From positions 97,739,513-97,803,512 of the forward strand of contig OX457057.1 in NCBI GenBank assembly GCA_949752795.1: a stretch of DNA of 64,000 nt, in the 5' to 3' direction. This document shows, piece after piece, positions 10,250-22,458 of the stretch. Position 1 is the first letter of the stretch, and every line of letters begins with the position of its first letter. A program made the position numbers and the translations under genes. Source of the DNA: Hyperoodon ampullatus. Its lineage: Eukaryota; Chordata; Mammalia; Artiodactyla; Ziphiidae. The notes under the pieces were generated by a model. That model worked only from the letters and a program-made list of their open reading frames with translations. It had not been told where the DNA came from and did not search any database.

Positions 10250-13190
10250 GCGTACAGGCAGTGTGGGGCGGGAGTTAGCTGAGTAATGTGTGGGTCAAGG
10301 TAATGTGTTACTTTAATGATGTAGGTATGGGTGTAGGTATGTAGGAATAGGGTGTCAGTTCCGTGGGTGTCCGTGCATCTGCATGGTGCCTCTGAGTTGT
10401 TCAGAAACCCTGGAATATCCTGGGCAAAGTGTCAGAGAGCAGCCCACACCCCTGTTACTAGGACTGTTACGAAAATAGCAGAAGATCTGATACGATGACT
10501 CAGTGCTGGGGAAATGGTTGCTAGTAAACAATTAAGGGATTGTGGCTGGGTCTCTGTTTTCCTTGTTTGGGAGGAACCCTTTCCTCTCCAAGGGTAAGGG
10601 GGTAGGTACTAAAAGTCTGCTCTCCCTCTCCCCAGCTGCACCTCTCAGGCTGCAACACTTCCTGCTTCTAGATCCAGAAGACAAAGAAGAGAAAATGAAC
10701 GGCGTTTCGGTTAGCTCCCCACAAGCCGCCTCGCACAAGGATGGTCCCTGTGGTTCTCTGTGGGCAGGTCCAGGGAAACATCTGCTGCTCAAGATCCTGA
10801 TAACACAGGCAGGGGGTGGGGGGATCCTCAAGGTGGGGCGTGGGGGTGGGGGGATGAAAGGTGGGGGGCGGAGGAGCAGGGGCCTCCTTGCCCCTGGGAA
10901 GGGGGGATCTCTGGCAGCCCAGTTTCCCCATTTATCCCCCAAATTTAGGGACCTGGAGCAGGGAAGGAGTTCGTGTCTGCATCACGGACCCTGGGAGAAG
11001 CAGCCCAGAGATACGGCTGGAGCCCTGCCCCCTCTGCCCTGCTTCCTGGCCGGCTAGGCCTTGGCTGAGTCCCAAGCTCTTCTTAGGGCTGCTTGTCCTG
11101 GCTACATCTGACAATGGGCAGGAGACCCTGGCCTGGGAAGCCTCACTGAGTTGCGTCCACTGCCCCAGCGTCCCCCACGGCTTGGCTGGGCCCTGATCTC
11201 CCCGAGGGCCAGTCCCTTACCTGGGTCCCAGTGAGGCCTGGTGGCTGGTCCCCCCGAAGGGGCATTTGTTTGAGCTGCTGGTCCGGCGCTGGTGGTGGGA
11301 AGGCAGTGGCTTCTCTGCTAGAGGCGCAGCCACAGGCAGAGGCCCTATGATCTGGCGAACGCTGACGGTGCAGACAGGTCTTAACGCTGGTGAGGCCATG
11401 AGGCAGCCACACCTGTGCCCTTTGGACTCTGATGGGTGGGAAGGCCTCCTAGGCCACCACCTGCCCAGCACCAAAGCCTGGGCCTGTGGCAATGCCTGCG
11501 CCGACATGTGTCCCAAGCTTAGCCAGACTCCTGCTTCCCAGCTTCCTCCTCTGCTTGCCTCTGCCATTAGTGTGTGGCCCCCTCTTCCCTCCCCCTTTGC
11601 GTACCTCCTCTGAGGCCCCAGGTCAGCAACAGGCACCAGGGCTGGGACCAGAAGGAGAGGGCGTCCATGGCTCGGGAGAGTCTGGCTTCTGTGGTCAGGG
11701 CACAGGCGGCTGGAGGTGGGCCCCAGCCTTGGGGGCAGCTGTGGGCTGGCACGTGTGCCTGTGTGTGCTGCGCATGTGGGTTCATGTGTGTTCGTGATCG
11801 TGTGTGCCCAGGTGGTGCCTGCGAGCAGGGTGTGGAGTTTGTGAGAGCAGATGAAGGCTGGGGGCTGGGACCACCATGGGCATTAGGTGGAGGGCTAAGA
11901 CTTCTTCCTGGCAGGGCCCACCTCATCCTGCGCTTTCTTCTTTCCCCTCTGACCCAGCAGGGAGCCCTCTCCCTCATCATGCTTGCTCTTCCGCTCTTTC
12001 CTGCCTTACCCTACCCCATGCCCTCAGACCTCTGGTTGAGCCTGGGCGGCTTCAGCAGAGATAGGAAACTGAGGTCTGCCTCTGTGCCTATTCATGAACT
12101 TACCCAGTCCTCGTGCTTCATGGTATTTAAAAGCCTTCCTTGGCACCCAGGCTGCCTGCCCTCTGGGGGCTCACAGTCTAACAAGGGAGGTAGCGTGTAA
12201 ACAGGGAGCAAGGCAGGAGGGGAGAGGAGGGAGGGAAATGCCCGTGTCCATGCGGTGGTGGGTCTCGTGGGCAGAGACCCGGGACCTGTCGGGTTAGGAT
12301 CTGTGCTGGAGAGCCCTGTGGTCTGGGGGCAGAGCCAGCACGCCCACCCTTCGCTTCCTTGGGTCCATTCCAGGAGATCTCAGCCTCCTCCCCTGCCCCC
12401 GCTCCAGCCAACACCGCCCTGGGTGGCCTGGAGTCCAGGAAGGGGATCCTGGCCGGGGGCCTTCCCCACCTAAGAGAGTCCACTGGGCAGCCAGCTTTAG
12501 GGGCCCAGGGATCAGGTGGCTGCTGAGCCAGCCCCCAGCCATGGCCACATGGGACCAGCTCTCCTGACCTCCCTGGCTGTTCTGTTCCCTGGGTCTCAGC
12601 CTCTTGGTCCTTCAGCTTCTTTCCAGATAGGACAGCCTGTCCCTTCGTTGCCTCCCCCAGTCCCGGCCCCAGCCCCGGCCCAGGTGCCCAGCCAAGACTG
12701 TGTCTCTTATCTTACCCTCCCCCTGTCCTTCCCACAGGCTCCTCCCCGTTTTCGCATTCAGGGGCCAGCACAGCTGTCACTCTCATGGAGGATGGGGGAG
12801 GGGGCTGGGGGAGGGGCACAGCCCACTGCAGAAATCGTGTGAAATCTTCAGGTGGAGAAACAAAGAGCTCCATCTGCATCCTCAGCATCTTGCATCTGCA
12901 GGGGCCTATAGGAGTGCCCTTGGGAGCAGTGTGGGTATCCTCAGACAGGAGCCCTTTGCAGCTTGAGTGGGGCTGGGCCTGGGGCTTCTTCAGTGCCAGG
13001 CACTGTGGAACCACTCCAGGGAAGAGGGGCATTAGGAGAGATGGAGAGGCCAGGCCCCTCATCCCTGGGGACTGGGGGACCAAACTGATGCTTCTGCACA
13101 AAGAAAGCTCCAAGTGTCAAAGCAATTCTTTGGCAAAGTAATCCTGGCTGGGGCATCAGGAGCCAGGACACAGGTGGGAGGGGAAGGGAT
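10250..13190. other. EPS8L3 5' flank, GC-rich, no supported coding exon
   Basis: This stretch probably contains the EPS8L3 non-coding first exon and promoter, since the start-codon exon needs an upstream partner. Minus-strand donors of good quality lie at 11219-11220 (CCCAG|GTAAGG) and near 12105 (CTGG|GTAAGT). I saw no TATA box or dense CpG island that settles the transcription start. Short L2-like pieces occur near 12130-12200. Confidence 0.4.
11221..11300 (-). other. Candidate non-coding first exon of EPS8L3
   Basis: A strong donor, GGGACCCAG|GTAAGGG, ends a possible exon at 11221 about 3 kb upstream of the start-codon exon, a plausible distance for this gene. The left limit of 11300 is arbitrary because no transcription start is visible. 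Other donors in the region could serve equally. Confidence 0.22.
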
Positions 13191-13194
13191 TAGG

Positions 13195-13310
13195 GACTCA
13201 TTTCATTCATTCATTCATTCACTTATACATTCACTCCACAGCTATATACCGAGGGCTTCCTCTCTGCCAGGCACTGTGCTACGTGCTAGGGACACCTTGG
13301 AACTCAGCTT
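13195..13310. repeat. L2 3'-end relic with ATTC repeats
   Basis: ATTCATTCATTCATTC is followed by CTGCCAGGCACTGTGCTACG, the common L2 terminal phrase. Confidence 0.6.
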
Positions 13311-13649
13311 GAGTTCACTGTCTCCCTCCAAACCGCCCAGCCTCTCCTCCCATGTTCCCAGCTCAGCAAAGGCACCAACACCAGCCAAGCATCCAAGCAG
13401 GGCACTGGGGCCACCCCAAGTCCTCCCTCAGCCCCTGTACCTGGCCCATCACCAATCCTGTGGGTCCCATCTCCTTAGCAAGTTCGTACAGATCCATCTT
13501 TCTCCCACCCCACTGCCGAGGCCTGAGTCCCCGCCACTTGTCAAATTGTCTGCCTGTGACGGTGCTGGAGTCTCCTACCCTCCCTGCCTCCAGTCATGTT
13601 ATTAGTTCCCCTCCTCCTTGCAGACAGGGGATCTTCCTTAACTGGAAAT

Positions 13650-13748
13650 TTGATCATTCACACCTCTGTCTAAAACCCATCACTAACTCCTCGCTCATCT
13701 CAGGATAAAATCCAAATGCCTTATCATGGCACTTAAAAAAGATGCACA
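13650..13748. repeat. L2 relic interrupted by SINE
   Basis: CACCTCTGTCTAAAACCCAT and CTCAGGATAAAATCC are typical of L2. The copy is cut by the CHR SINE that starts at 13749. Confidence 0.6.
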
Positions 13749-13963
13749 GGGCTTCCCTGGTGGCGCAGTGGTTGAGAGTCCGCCTGCCGATGCAGGGGAC
13801 GCGGGTTTGTGCCCCGGTCCGGGAAGATCCCACATGCCGCGGAGCGGCTGGGCCCGTGAGCCATGACCGCTGAGCCTGCATGTCCAGAGCCTGTGCTCCG
13901 CAACGGGAGAGGTCACAACAGTGAGAGGCCTGCGTACCGCAAAAAAAAAAAAAAAAAAAAAAG
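13749..13963 (+). mobile_element. CHR-type SINE, compact form
   Basis: It begins GGGCTTCCCTGGTGGCGCAG and ends GTACCGC followed by poly-A. The target duplication AAAAAAGATGCACA lies at 13735-13748 and 13965-13978. Low divergence suggests a fairly young insertion. Confidence 0.95.
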
Positions 13964-14886
13964 AAAAAAAGATGCACAAATTTATTAAAACTTGAAGATA
14001 TCTAACAATTTATTGGATAAATTCTTATTAATTCTAGGAAACCTAGAAGGTCCAGGAATTCAATTTCAAAGGATTTAGAAAGAATTCCTTCTAAAAGCTT
14101 TCACTATTACATTCTTTGTTAAACTGGGACTTGGATCACTCTGGGCATCATTTAGCCCCTGAACCATCGCCTTGATAAATTAGTCAGCAGGAGTGCATGA
14201 AATGGTGGCTAGATGAGAGACTCGTATTCTCTCTTACCCAAATGTAGCAAACAGCCCCATAGGTCCTACTTAATGGAATAGGAACTTCATGAACTTGAGG
14301 CTCCTGCCTCTGATTATGGCCTTATCTCCCCCTACTTCCTGACGCTTGCACTTTACACTCAGCTTAGAGAATGATTTGTGATTCCTAGACACGTCATGCC
14401 TTGGTACCTAGCTACCTGCCGTTCTCTCTGCCCATGGGAAAAGCCCACTATCCTTCATGTCTACCCGTAAGCTCTGCCTCTTCTGGAAGCCTTCCCACTG
14501 CCCAAGACTGGTGGGGACTCTGGCCCTGGGTTCCCAGATGCCTTGTACACACGTCCCTCCACTACTGCAGGTGTCACCTTGAGGGGTATGTCCCCAACAG
14601 ACTGGAATGCCTGAGACCCCAGGGTAGTTTATTACCACAGTCTATAGAGGAGAGGAGGACTTGTGGACAAATACATACACTGTGGCATCCCAGGCACAAA
14701 GGACCATACTCTGTTTGGGGGCATCAGAGAAAACTTCCCAGAGAAGGGGATGCTGGGGTCAGTGCTTAAAAATCATGTAGGAGTTTGGCCCAGCAATGAA
14801 GTGGGAAGGGAATGCCAGGTGGAAGGAGTAAAAATCCTGTTGGATGGATGGGTGAAATGGAGTATTAGAAACCGGGAATGGCCAGA

Positions 14887-14934
14887 GTGTGTGTGTGTGT
14901 GTGTGTATGTGTGCATGCATGTGTGTTTGAGTAT
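14887..14934. repeat. Imperfect GT microsatellite
   Basis: A GT run with TATG and CATG interruptions, next to L2-like sequence at about 14640-14830. Confidence 0.85.
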
Positions 14935-15014
14935 GGCAGGCAGGTGGTGGCAGGTGACAGGGGATAAGCGTGTCTTTATCATCTGGTGGTAAGTGGAGTC
15001 ACTGAACGCTTTTT

Positions 15015-15342
15015 TTAAAAAAATAATTAATTAATTAATTAGGCTGCTTTGGGTCTTCGTTACTGCGCGTGGGCTTTCTCTAGTTGCGGTGAACGGGGGC
15101 TACTCTTCGTTGCGGTCTGCGGGCTTCACATTGCAGTGGTTTCTCTTGTTGCAGAGCACAGGCTCTAGGTGCACGGGCTTCAGTAGTTGTGGCTTGCAGG
15201 CTCTAGAGCGCAGCCTTAGTAGTTGTGGCGCACGGGCTTAGCTGCTCCACGGCATGTTGGGATCTTCCTGGACCGGGGCTGGAACCCATGTCGCCTGCAT
15301 TGGCAGGCGGATTCTTAACCACTGCACCACCAGGGAAGCCCC
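15015..15342 (-). mobile_element. CHR-type SINE, long form
   Basis: A reverse-strand copy that ends in CACCACCAGGGAAGCCC on the plus strand, with its A-rich tail as AATTAATTAATTAATT at the left. The imperfect target duplication is TCACTGAACGCTTTT at 14999-15013 and TCATTGAAAGCTTTT at 15343-15357. Confidence 0.92.
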
Positions 15343-15359
15343 TCATTGAAAGCTTTTGC

Positions 15360-17030
15360 ACAAAGGTGTGACAAGGATGTCGTTGGTCCCTGCCTCCCAG
15401 GAGGACCCTGCCACTTGCTGGTTCTCAGGGCATAGAGAGAGGCTGCTGAGGAATGGGGGGTAGGGATGGAACCAGGTGCACAGGTTTTAGACTGAAGGGG
15501 CCAAGGAGCCCCTCCAGGCTACCCTGGCCTGGCCCGGGAAGCAGGCCTGGGCTTCTCGGAAATTCCAGAGCAGACCCTGATCGGTAGTGGGGATCTCTGG
15601 AGGGCTCTGGGGAAAGAGAGCTCTGCTTTCATGAAGAACAGTGAGGGAGATAGGCCAGGGCTCTGGTTATTTGGAGAGAGAGGCCTATTTGTGGCTGAAA
15701 GGCCTCCAGTGGTGGGGTGCCAGCTAGGAGCACCTCAGGCTTGTGGAACTGAATGCCAGAGCAGCGTCCAGCCCGAGCTCTGGCTGGCATCCTGCACAGA
15801 CGAGGCACGGCCTCCACGTCAGATTGGGGGCCTGGGGCCTAAGTCATGGTGGTCATGGCCAGGGGCTGGTGCCTGGCCCCGGGGCTGCTGGGAGTCACAG
15901 AGACAGACCCCATCTCTGCTGCCCCCAGTGCTGGCATGCAGGGCAAATTACTTCTATGAGCCAGACAGAGTAAATAAGGGCGATGACATCCCTGCACTTG
16001 GAGCTTACATTCCAGGGGCAGAAGAAGCAGACAGATATAGAGTGGGGTCCAGGGAGTAGCTGGACGGGCCAGCCTCGCTGGGAGAGAAGGGGCCTGAGCC
16101 AGCGGGGGCTCCCGTGCGCACGGCCTCTGCCCTGGTTCACTGGGGCCTCCACCTCCCTCCCAGCAGAGGCCGAGGAAGGAAAGGGGTCTGGCAGCAGGAG
16201 GAGGCTGGGAGGGGGTGATCTGAGGGCAAATGGTTAACTCTGTGGGGCCTGTGTGGTGTCGGAGGATTCAGTTTTCAGGAAGAAAGGCTGGGCCTTAGGC
16301 GCTCCTAGAAATAGCCCCATCCAGGGACTGGGAGACTGGGCTTAGAATCTCAGGCCTGGCCCCATTTGCATAGCTCACCCTGAGTTCCTCAGTCTCCTAA
16401 CCCCACAAGCCCAAAGCCAGTTCTCAGGCCTTGTTTCTCTTTCCTTCTCCTAACTGTCCATGGCAGCAGGATGTTCTTCTAGATGACATTCTCAGTAACC
16501 CTCACCCCACTTCTGGGCAATTGGTTCCGCCTCCATATCCAGCCTTGGATCTGTTGGGTGACACTCCCACACATGCCTCCTCTTCCCTCCCTTCCATCTT
16601 GCATGCCACCCCTCATCCAGGGAGGTAGGTGGTCCCAGGGGCCCAGATTCATCCAGCCTCCCCTTACCCAGACAGCCCTGGTGGAAAGGCCCTCAGGGAC
16701 GTCTGGAAAGCTCTTCACCAGAGGCCTGAACCTAGGACTGTGATTCAGAGCAGGCTTCCAGAAAAGCTAGCGTAAAGAGGAACCATGGGTCAGGCCAGGG
16801 AGGGCTGCTTAGGAAGGGGCAGTCTCTAAGAAGGGCCTGTCCTTGATGATCTCAAGGGAGGGGATGGACATGGGCCCAGCTCACTGTCCCAAGAGGGACA
16901 GCAGCCTGGGTCACCCTCCCTGGACCTGGCCTGGCCGCCTGTCATGGGTGTGCAGGGGAGCGGGCTCACCCAGCGCCTCTGTCATGCACTTCTTCTCCTG
17001 TCTCCATGTCAATCCACTGCCCAAGGTGAG
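15360..17030. other. Unique-looking GC-rich intergenic stretch
   Basis: No coding exon is supported. An L2-like piece lies near 15960-16050 (GGAGCTTACATTCCAGGGGC). The remainder has no structure I can name. Confidence 0.5.
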
Positions 17031-17034
17031 CACA

Positions 17035-17790
17035 ATGCAGCCATTCAAAACCGCGTGTAAAAGTCTACTCAGTGATGTGTGGGAAAGTTCACGGTGCAGC
17101 ATTAGATGGAAACAGCAGGCCACACGATGGTAGATACTGTAAGATCCTAGTTTTGTGAAATAAACAAAAAAGTACATAAATTGAAATCATATAAATGAAA
17201 ACATAGAAAAAATCTAAACAAAACTTGTAATCATGTAAATCGAAACAGAAAACATTGCAATCGTAAGTCTAAATATAGAAAATGTTCATGATTTTGTATT
17301 AGGTGATAAAAAGCTTGTTACAAAATAGTAATACTCAATTTTGTAAAAAAAAGAATTGTAATCACGAAAATCTAAATGTAGAAATAAACGTCAGCATGTG
17401 AATCTAAACATTTATTCGGCATCCATTCTGTGACACGCACCTAGCTGTTGAATGCTCACAATGACCCTTTGAAGTAGGTTCTGTTATTTTCATCTCCAAG
17501 TTAGATAGGATGAAACTGAGGCACAAAGAGACGAGAGGTAATTTATCCTGGGTCACAGCCCAGAGATGGCAGGAGTGCCATTGGAACTTACGCAACTTGG
17601 CTTGAAGAAAAGGTACTAAAAGAAACAATGCCAGTTATCTTTAGGGCTTTTTTGCAGGGGGGCTTCTATGTGGTTTCTTCTTTGTGCTTTTCTGTATTTT
17701 CCAACTTTTCCCCAAAGAGCATGTTACTTTTGTAATCATTATCTCTCCATTCCTTCTCCACCCCACGCAAAATAAATGGGAATTTTTAAA
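17035..17790 (+). mobile_element. Old L1M 3' part, split by a MIR
   Basis: Left piece (17035-17395): GATGGAAACAGCAGGCCACA, then GTAAGATCCTAGTTTTGTG. Right piece (about 17605-17790): GTTATCTTTAGGG and TTTCTGTATTTTCCAACTTT. The order matches one old L1M tail. The A/T-rich stretch 17160-17390 holds imperfect repeated phrases of the type TAATCATGTAAATC. Confidence 0.6.
17400..17600 (-). mobile_element. MIR SINE inside L1M
   Basis: Reverse-strand MIR phrasing, including GATGAAACTGAGGCACAAAG. Confidence 0.7.
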
Positions 17791-18294
17791 GTAACAAAAC
17801 AACACAAAAATGTACAGGAAGGTGCTCCTCCTGTAGCCCTGGGACTCAGTCCTGCCCAGGGGTGGCTGCTGGTGGGTGAGCTCAGTAGCCTGGGGCCCCA
17901 GGAGGGCCAGCGGGAGGGCTCAGCCCTCCCCTCTGCTCCGTGTGGTCCCCGAGGGTCCTGAAGGCCTTGGACTGTGCCCCTGAGGAATCTCAGGTCTCTC
18001 CACGGAGGCCACCCAACGCTTGGGCTGGGGCCAGGCTATACCCTGGTTGGCCTTGAGAGGTGCTGGACATGCTGTGCTGCCCCTCCTGAGCCTTGGTGGG
18101 GGGATGGGTGGGAGCCTAGGGCCAGCTGAGCAGTCTCCGTGGTTTCTTGGCCCTCACACCCCCGCCACATAGTCCCACCCCACATGGCTCCTCCACAAGA
18201 AGCAAGGTGCCATCCTGCAGCATCCAGCTGCTATTGGGACCCTCTTAGTGACCAGGGCCTCACTACCTCCCCAGCAATGCAGGCCGTGTGGGAC

Positions 18295-18450
18295 CCTCCA
18301 CAGTCCAGAGCAAGGGCTGCAGAGCCAGAAACACTCAGTGTGAACCCTAGCTCTGGCTCTTAGCTGTGTGGCCTGGAACCTGAGTTCGCTGAGCTTCAGG
18401 TTCATGGTTCATCAAAAGGGCTGATGATGACTGGGAGGATTACGCAAGGC
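18295..18450 (+). mobile_element. MIR SINE
   Basis: The forward MIR core is seen: GCAGAGCCAGAAACACTC, then TAGCTCTGGCTCTTAGCTGTG. Confidence 0.65.
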
Positions 18451-18459
18451 AACATAGGT

Positions 18460-20690
18460 CACGTGTCTGGAGCAGGGGCGGGGCTCTGTAAATATGCTCC
18501 CCAGCACTGGCCTCCCTGTAAGTCCTTCTTGCTGCTCCCAGCTCTCCCTGCAGAGTCACACAGAGCAGACCCGATACCTCCAAGATGTCTCTTCCCTGGC
18601 AGGCCTTCCACAGCTCCCTCAGCAACACCAGCATAGAACGGTGCCAGGTAGGCTGCCACCTTGGTCTCTCTAGAGCACTGTCTCAAGTACCTGGCTCCGT
18701 GGGAATCCCTCGGAAGCCTGGTTGAACATACAGAGTCCTAGACTCCACCCATGGAAAGTCCAGGAAAGAGTCCCAGAATCCAAAGTTTTACAGTCTCTCC
18801 AGTGGTTCGATGGGAGCCAGGGGGCAATGTCCTGCCTTAAGTGTGTCAGCCAGAAGAGACCAGTGCTAGGCTGCTGCCTGACCAGCTTGGACCTGAGAGG
18901 CTGTCCTTCTGGCCGCTTCCCACCCTCCCCACTCAGTCCCCCCCCAGGGTGTGCCCCGTGGGGTGCGCTTGTGCCACAGACAGCCAGCATCCTTCCAGAG
19001 AAGAGTCCCACCATGTTCTGCTCTGAAACTGGACAGCAGCTCAGGCCAGAACCCCAGCCTGCCCAACTCTGACCCAGAATATTTGTCCAAAGAGAGGCCT
19101 GAGCGCAAGCCTCACCGGGCTCCCAGAATGAGCCTGATGAGCCTGATCTGTGGCTGCACTGCCCTCCCCAGCAGGCTGGCAGGGCCGTAGCCTTGTGAAA
19201 AGAGCACAGAACTCAGGCCACCAAAGACCCTGCCCTGAGAGGCCTTCCCTGGATTCCAGAACAAGCCTCAGAGGGAGGAGCCAGCTGCTGAACAGTCAGT
19301 GGGGGGCTGCCCCTTGGCCTGGGACTGGGATCCAGAGGCCTGCAGAGAAGATGCTGGGCTTCTCCAGCCCTGAGGCTGACTGTGTCCCAGGGAGAGTGTG
19401 GACAGCTGCAAGGCCCCGGGGGGAGCTGAGCCCCAGAAGGGCAGTGGTGTCTGTGACTCAGGGCAGGCACCCACTGTACCAGGCCCTTCAGTCCTCTCAG
19501 AATGTGGTCCCCTGGGCTGGAGGGGGCCTTAGGGAGACCCACCACCCCTTAATTCCTGGCCCCCTGAAACACTCCCTTGGAGAATGTGCTCACAGTCAAG
19601 GCAGTCCCTGTTCCAGCCAGCCAGCCCTGACCGTTAGAACATTCTTCCTTAGGCCAGTGTCAGGCCTGCATTCATGGAACAATCACCTAGTGTGTCTTCT
19701 CTTTTAAGGAAAGCTCTTCACATGTTAAGAGATAGTATCATGTTCTCCCGGAGCTGCCTAAATAGTCATCGGTGCCTGAACCCCTGGGGGCAAATTTAAC
19801 TCTTGGAACCTCAGTTTCCTCATCTGAAAAATGGAGACAACCATGGCTACTACTTATTGAACGCTTGCCCTGGCCTGACACTGCACTAAGCATGTCCCAC
19901 GCCCCGAACAGCAGTGATTTAGTAAGAAGTTTTCCTCACCCTTGGCCAGCCTCCCAGGCCGAGCTCCGCGCTGGCTGGCAAGAGGTGTGGGCTCCCTCTG
20001 CTGGTCAGTAGGTGAATGGCAGACAGGAAAGGCGAGGACACGGTGGAATCATAGGCAGTCTTGGTGAGTGGGACCTCAAAGGTGGCCTGGCCCCGCCTGG
20101 TATCTTACAGATGAGGAAACTGAGGCCAGGGCTGCCACCTCATTGAGTGAAGTTTGCCTGCATGGCCTCTGGCTTGGGGAGCTCCCCCGCCTGTCCCCCG
20201 CAGGGAAGCTGGGCAGTTCAGTCCTAATGGGCTCTCTGACTCCTCCACTATCCCGCACCTTTTTATCCCATCCTCCTCACTCGGTCTGGGGCTGCCCAGA
20301 GGTAGCGCAGGAGCTTGTGTGGTGGGGAGGACACAGCTGGGCACAGACACAGGGCAGAGGCTGAGGCCCCAGTTATGCCCTTCCACCAGCAAGCTGCAGT
20401 TCCAGGGAAGGTCCTGAAGGGCAAGGCAGGGGTCAGGAGGGGTGGGTTGTGGTGTCCATCCCGAGAACACCATCCCTGGGGAGAACAGGGGCCCCAGAGG
20501 GCTGGGTCTCCCAGCCTGTGCCCCTCAGGGACACAAGTGGGAGCTCCAGGGACATCTATGTCCTGCCTGGATTCACTTATCTACCTGTTAACAAAATTGG
20601 CAGGTGAGGCTCAAAGGGGCTCCCAGTTAGGCGCACTAGCAGACTTGGAAGATTCTGGAAACTTTGCAGCTTCTCCATGTTTGCCATTTA
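18460..20690. other. Intergenic stretch with small MIR pieces
   Basis: A possible MER5A-like relic lies at about 18690-18790. MIR pieces lie at about 19800-19910 and 20085-20130 (ATGAGGAAACTGAGGCC). A CTCF-like minus-strand match, CCAGCAGAGGGAGC, lies near 20000. No gene was found. Confidence 0.45.
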
Positions 20691-20694
20691 CAAT

Positions 20695-20925
20695 AGTGGC
20701 TTTCATTTATTGAACATCTCTTTGCCAGGAGCTGTGTGATGTGCTTTACGGGTATTATTATTTTACCTTTCAATAATGCTACAAAGTAGGTATTATGAAG
20801 GCCATCTCACAATTGGGGAAACTGAGGCTTGGAGAGGTAAGGAAATGGTCATGTATCTGGAAGAGCTAGAATATGAATCCATGTCCTCTGATGTGAATGC
20901 CTTTCCACTAACCACACTGCCTCTA
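20695..20925 (-). mobile_element. MIR SINE
   Basis: The reverse-strand MIR core is seen: TTTCATTTATTGAACATCTC, GGGGAAACTGAGGCTTGGAG, then a terminal CTAACCACACTGCCTC. Confidence 0.8.
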
Positions 20926-21379
20926 GTTTGTTCTCTCCTCCCTGTCCCTCAGTGATTGGCTATAGCACCTCTAAAATGAGCAGGACCTTCCATCTCCACC
21001 TCCCTCCTCTCTCTTGCCCACTGTCCCTGGGCGAGTGCAGCCACTCTCGAGGCTTCAGCCATGGTCTGGGAGATGCCTCCACTGATGGCTCAGGCCCAGT
21101 CTCTCGGCACCTCTGACCCAGCTCTGGCCATCTCTCGGTCGGCCTTGGCCAATGTCCCCCAAACATTTCGGGCTCACCATGCTGCAGACTGAGTCTGTTC
21201 CTCCTCATGTGTCCTCATCTCAGTCTGTGCTCCCACCATCCACTCCCCACATCCAGTCACTGAGTCCTGGGTTTTTCTTGTTTAAAAGTCCAGAATATGC
21301 TCACGGTTTTGCATCCCTGCTGTTACTGCCTTAATTCAGACATTCCCCACGCCCCTGCACCTCGCCCCTTATTCCACCG

Positions 21380-22000
21380 CAGCTTCCCAAACCTCCCACG
21401 TGTCTCCTCCCCAGGGATTCTCCCTTCTGCTGCTTCCCCACCTCTGCCCAACAGATCTTCCTAAACTTCAGATCTATACACATCACTTCCCTGCTTATAA
21501 ATCCTTCAGTTACTCCCATTGCTTTAAGGGGAAAAAAAAAATTTTTAGCTTCGCCCATGGCTCTTGAGATCTGCTTTCTGCCTTCTCTCCCATTCACACC
21601 CGTCCCACCCTAAAGCCATCTGCACAGAAGTACCTGGAAATCCAGACCTTGCTTCACCTTCTGTCACCCCATCTTTCTAGCCTGATTAATGCCTATTCCT
21701 TCTTCCCATCTCACCTCCAACATGCCCTCATCCTGCAAGGCTCCCTGGATTTCCCTTGCCTCTCAGCCGGTTCAGGGGTTGTGGTCTGAGAGGACATGCT
21801 GCTTCTTATATCTCTGTCTGAAACCTTAGTCCAAGATATTGGTGAAGACCTTAATTTTCTCTTCTACTAGGCAAGGAAATACTTGAGGACAGGGTTTTGT
21901 GTCCTTTACGTGTAATACCCACAACCAAGCCAGTGCCCGCCACCTAACAGAGGATCACTGAGTGAATGAATGAGTGAGTGAATGAATGAATGAAGGTAGA
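21380..22000. repeat. L2 LINE relics
   Basis: CACATCACTTCCCTGCTTAT, GGACAGGGTTTTGTGTCC and a terminal GAATGAATGAATGA run are the usual parts of an L2 3' region. Confidence 0.6.
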
Positions 22001-22226
22001 CAGGAACCAGAAGTTAGGAAAGCAGAAGTGGCTGTGAGTGGAGGGAGTGCCCTGGATCCTGCTCTGAGGAAGGAGCCGGTGTCCCTTGGGCACATATTCC
22101 TCCCAAGTCCAGCTGCATGTCAGGGGGCCTCCCCCTCTTTCCCACCTCTCCCTGACACTGGCGCTGCCAGAATACTAGTTCTGTGAGGGTAAGGGGCCTG
22201 GAGGATGATCAGGGACCTGCGGTTTA

Positions 22227-22458
22227 TTTATTTATTTTATTTTATTTTTTATTTTTATTTTTTTGCGGTACGCGGGCCTCTCACTGTTGTGGCCTCTCCC
22301 GTTGCGGGGCACAGGCTCCGGACGCGCAGGCTCAGCGGCCATGGCTCACGGGCCTAGCCGCTCCGCGGCATGTGGGATCTTCCCAGACCGGGGCACGAAC
22401 CCGTGTTCCCTGTATCGGCAGGCGGACTCTCAACCACTGCGCCACCGGGGAAGCCCTA
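22227..22458 (-). mobile_element. CHR-type SINE, compact form
   Basis: A reverse-strand copy starting with T-rich sequence, then GCGGTACGCGGGCCTCTCAC, and ending CACCGGGGAAGCCC. The imperfect duplication is GGGACCTGCGGTTTA (22212-22226) and GGGGCCTGCAGTTTA (22459-22473). Confidence 0.94.
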
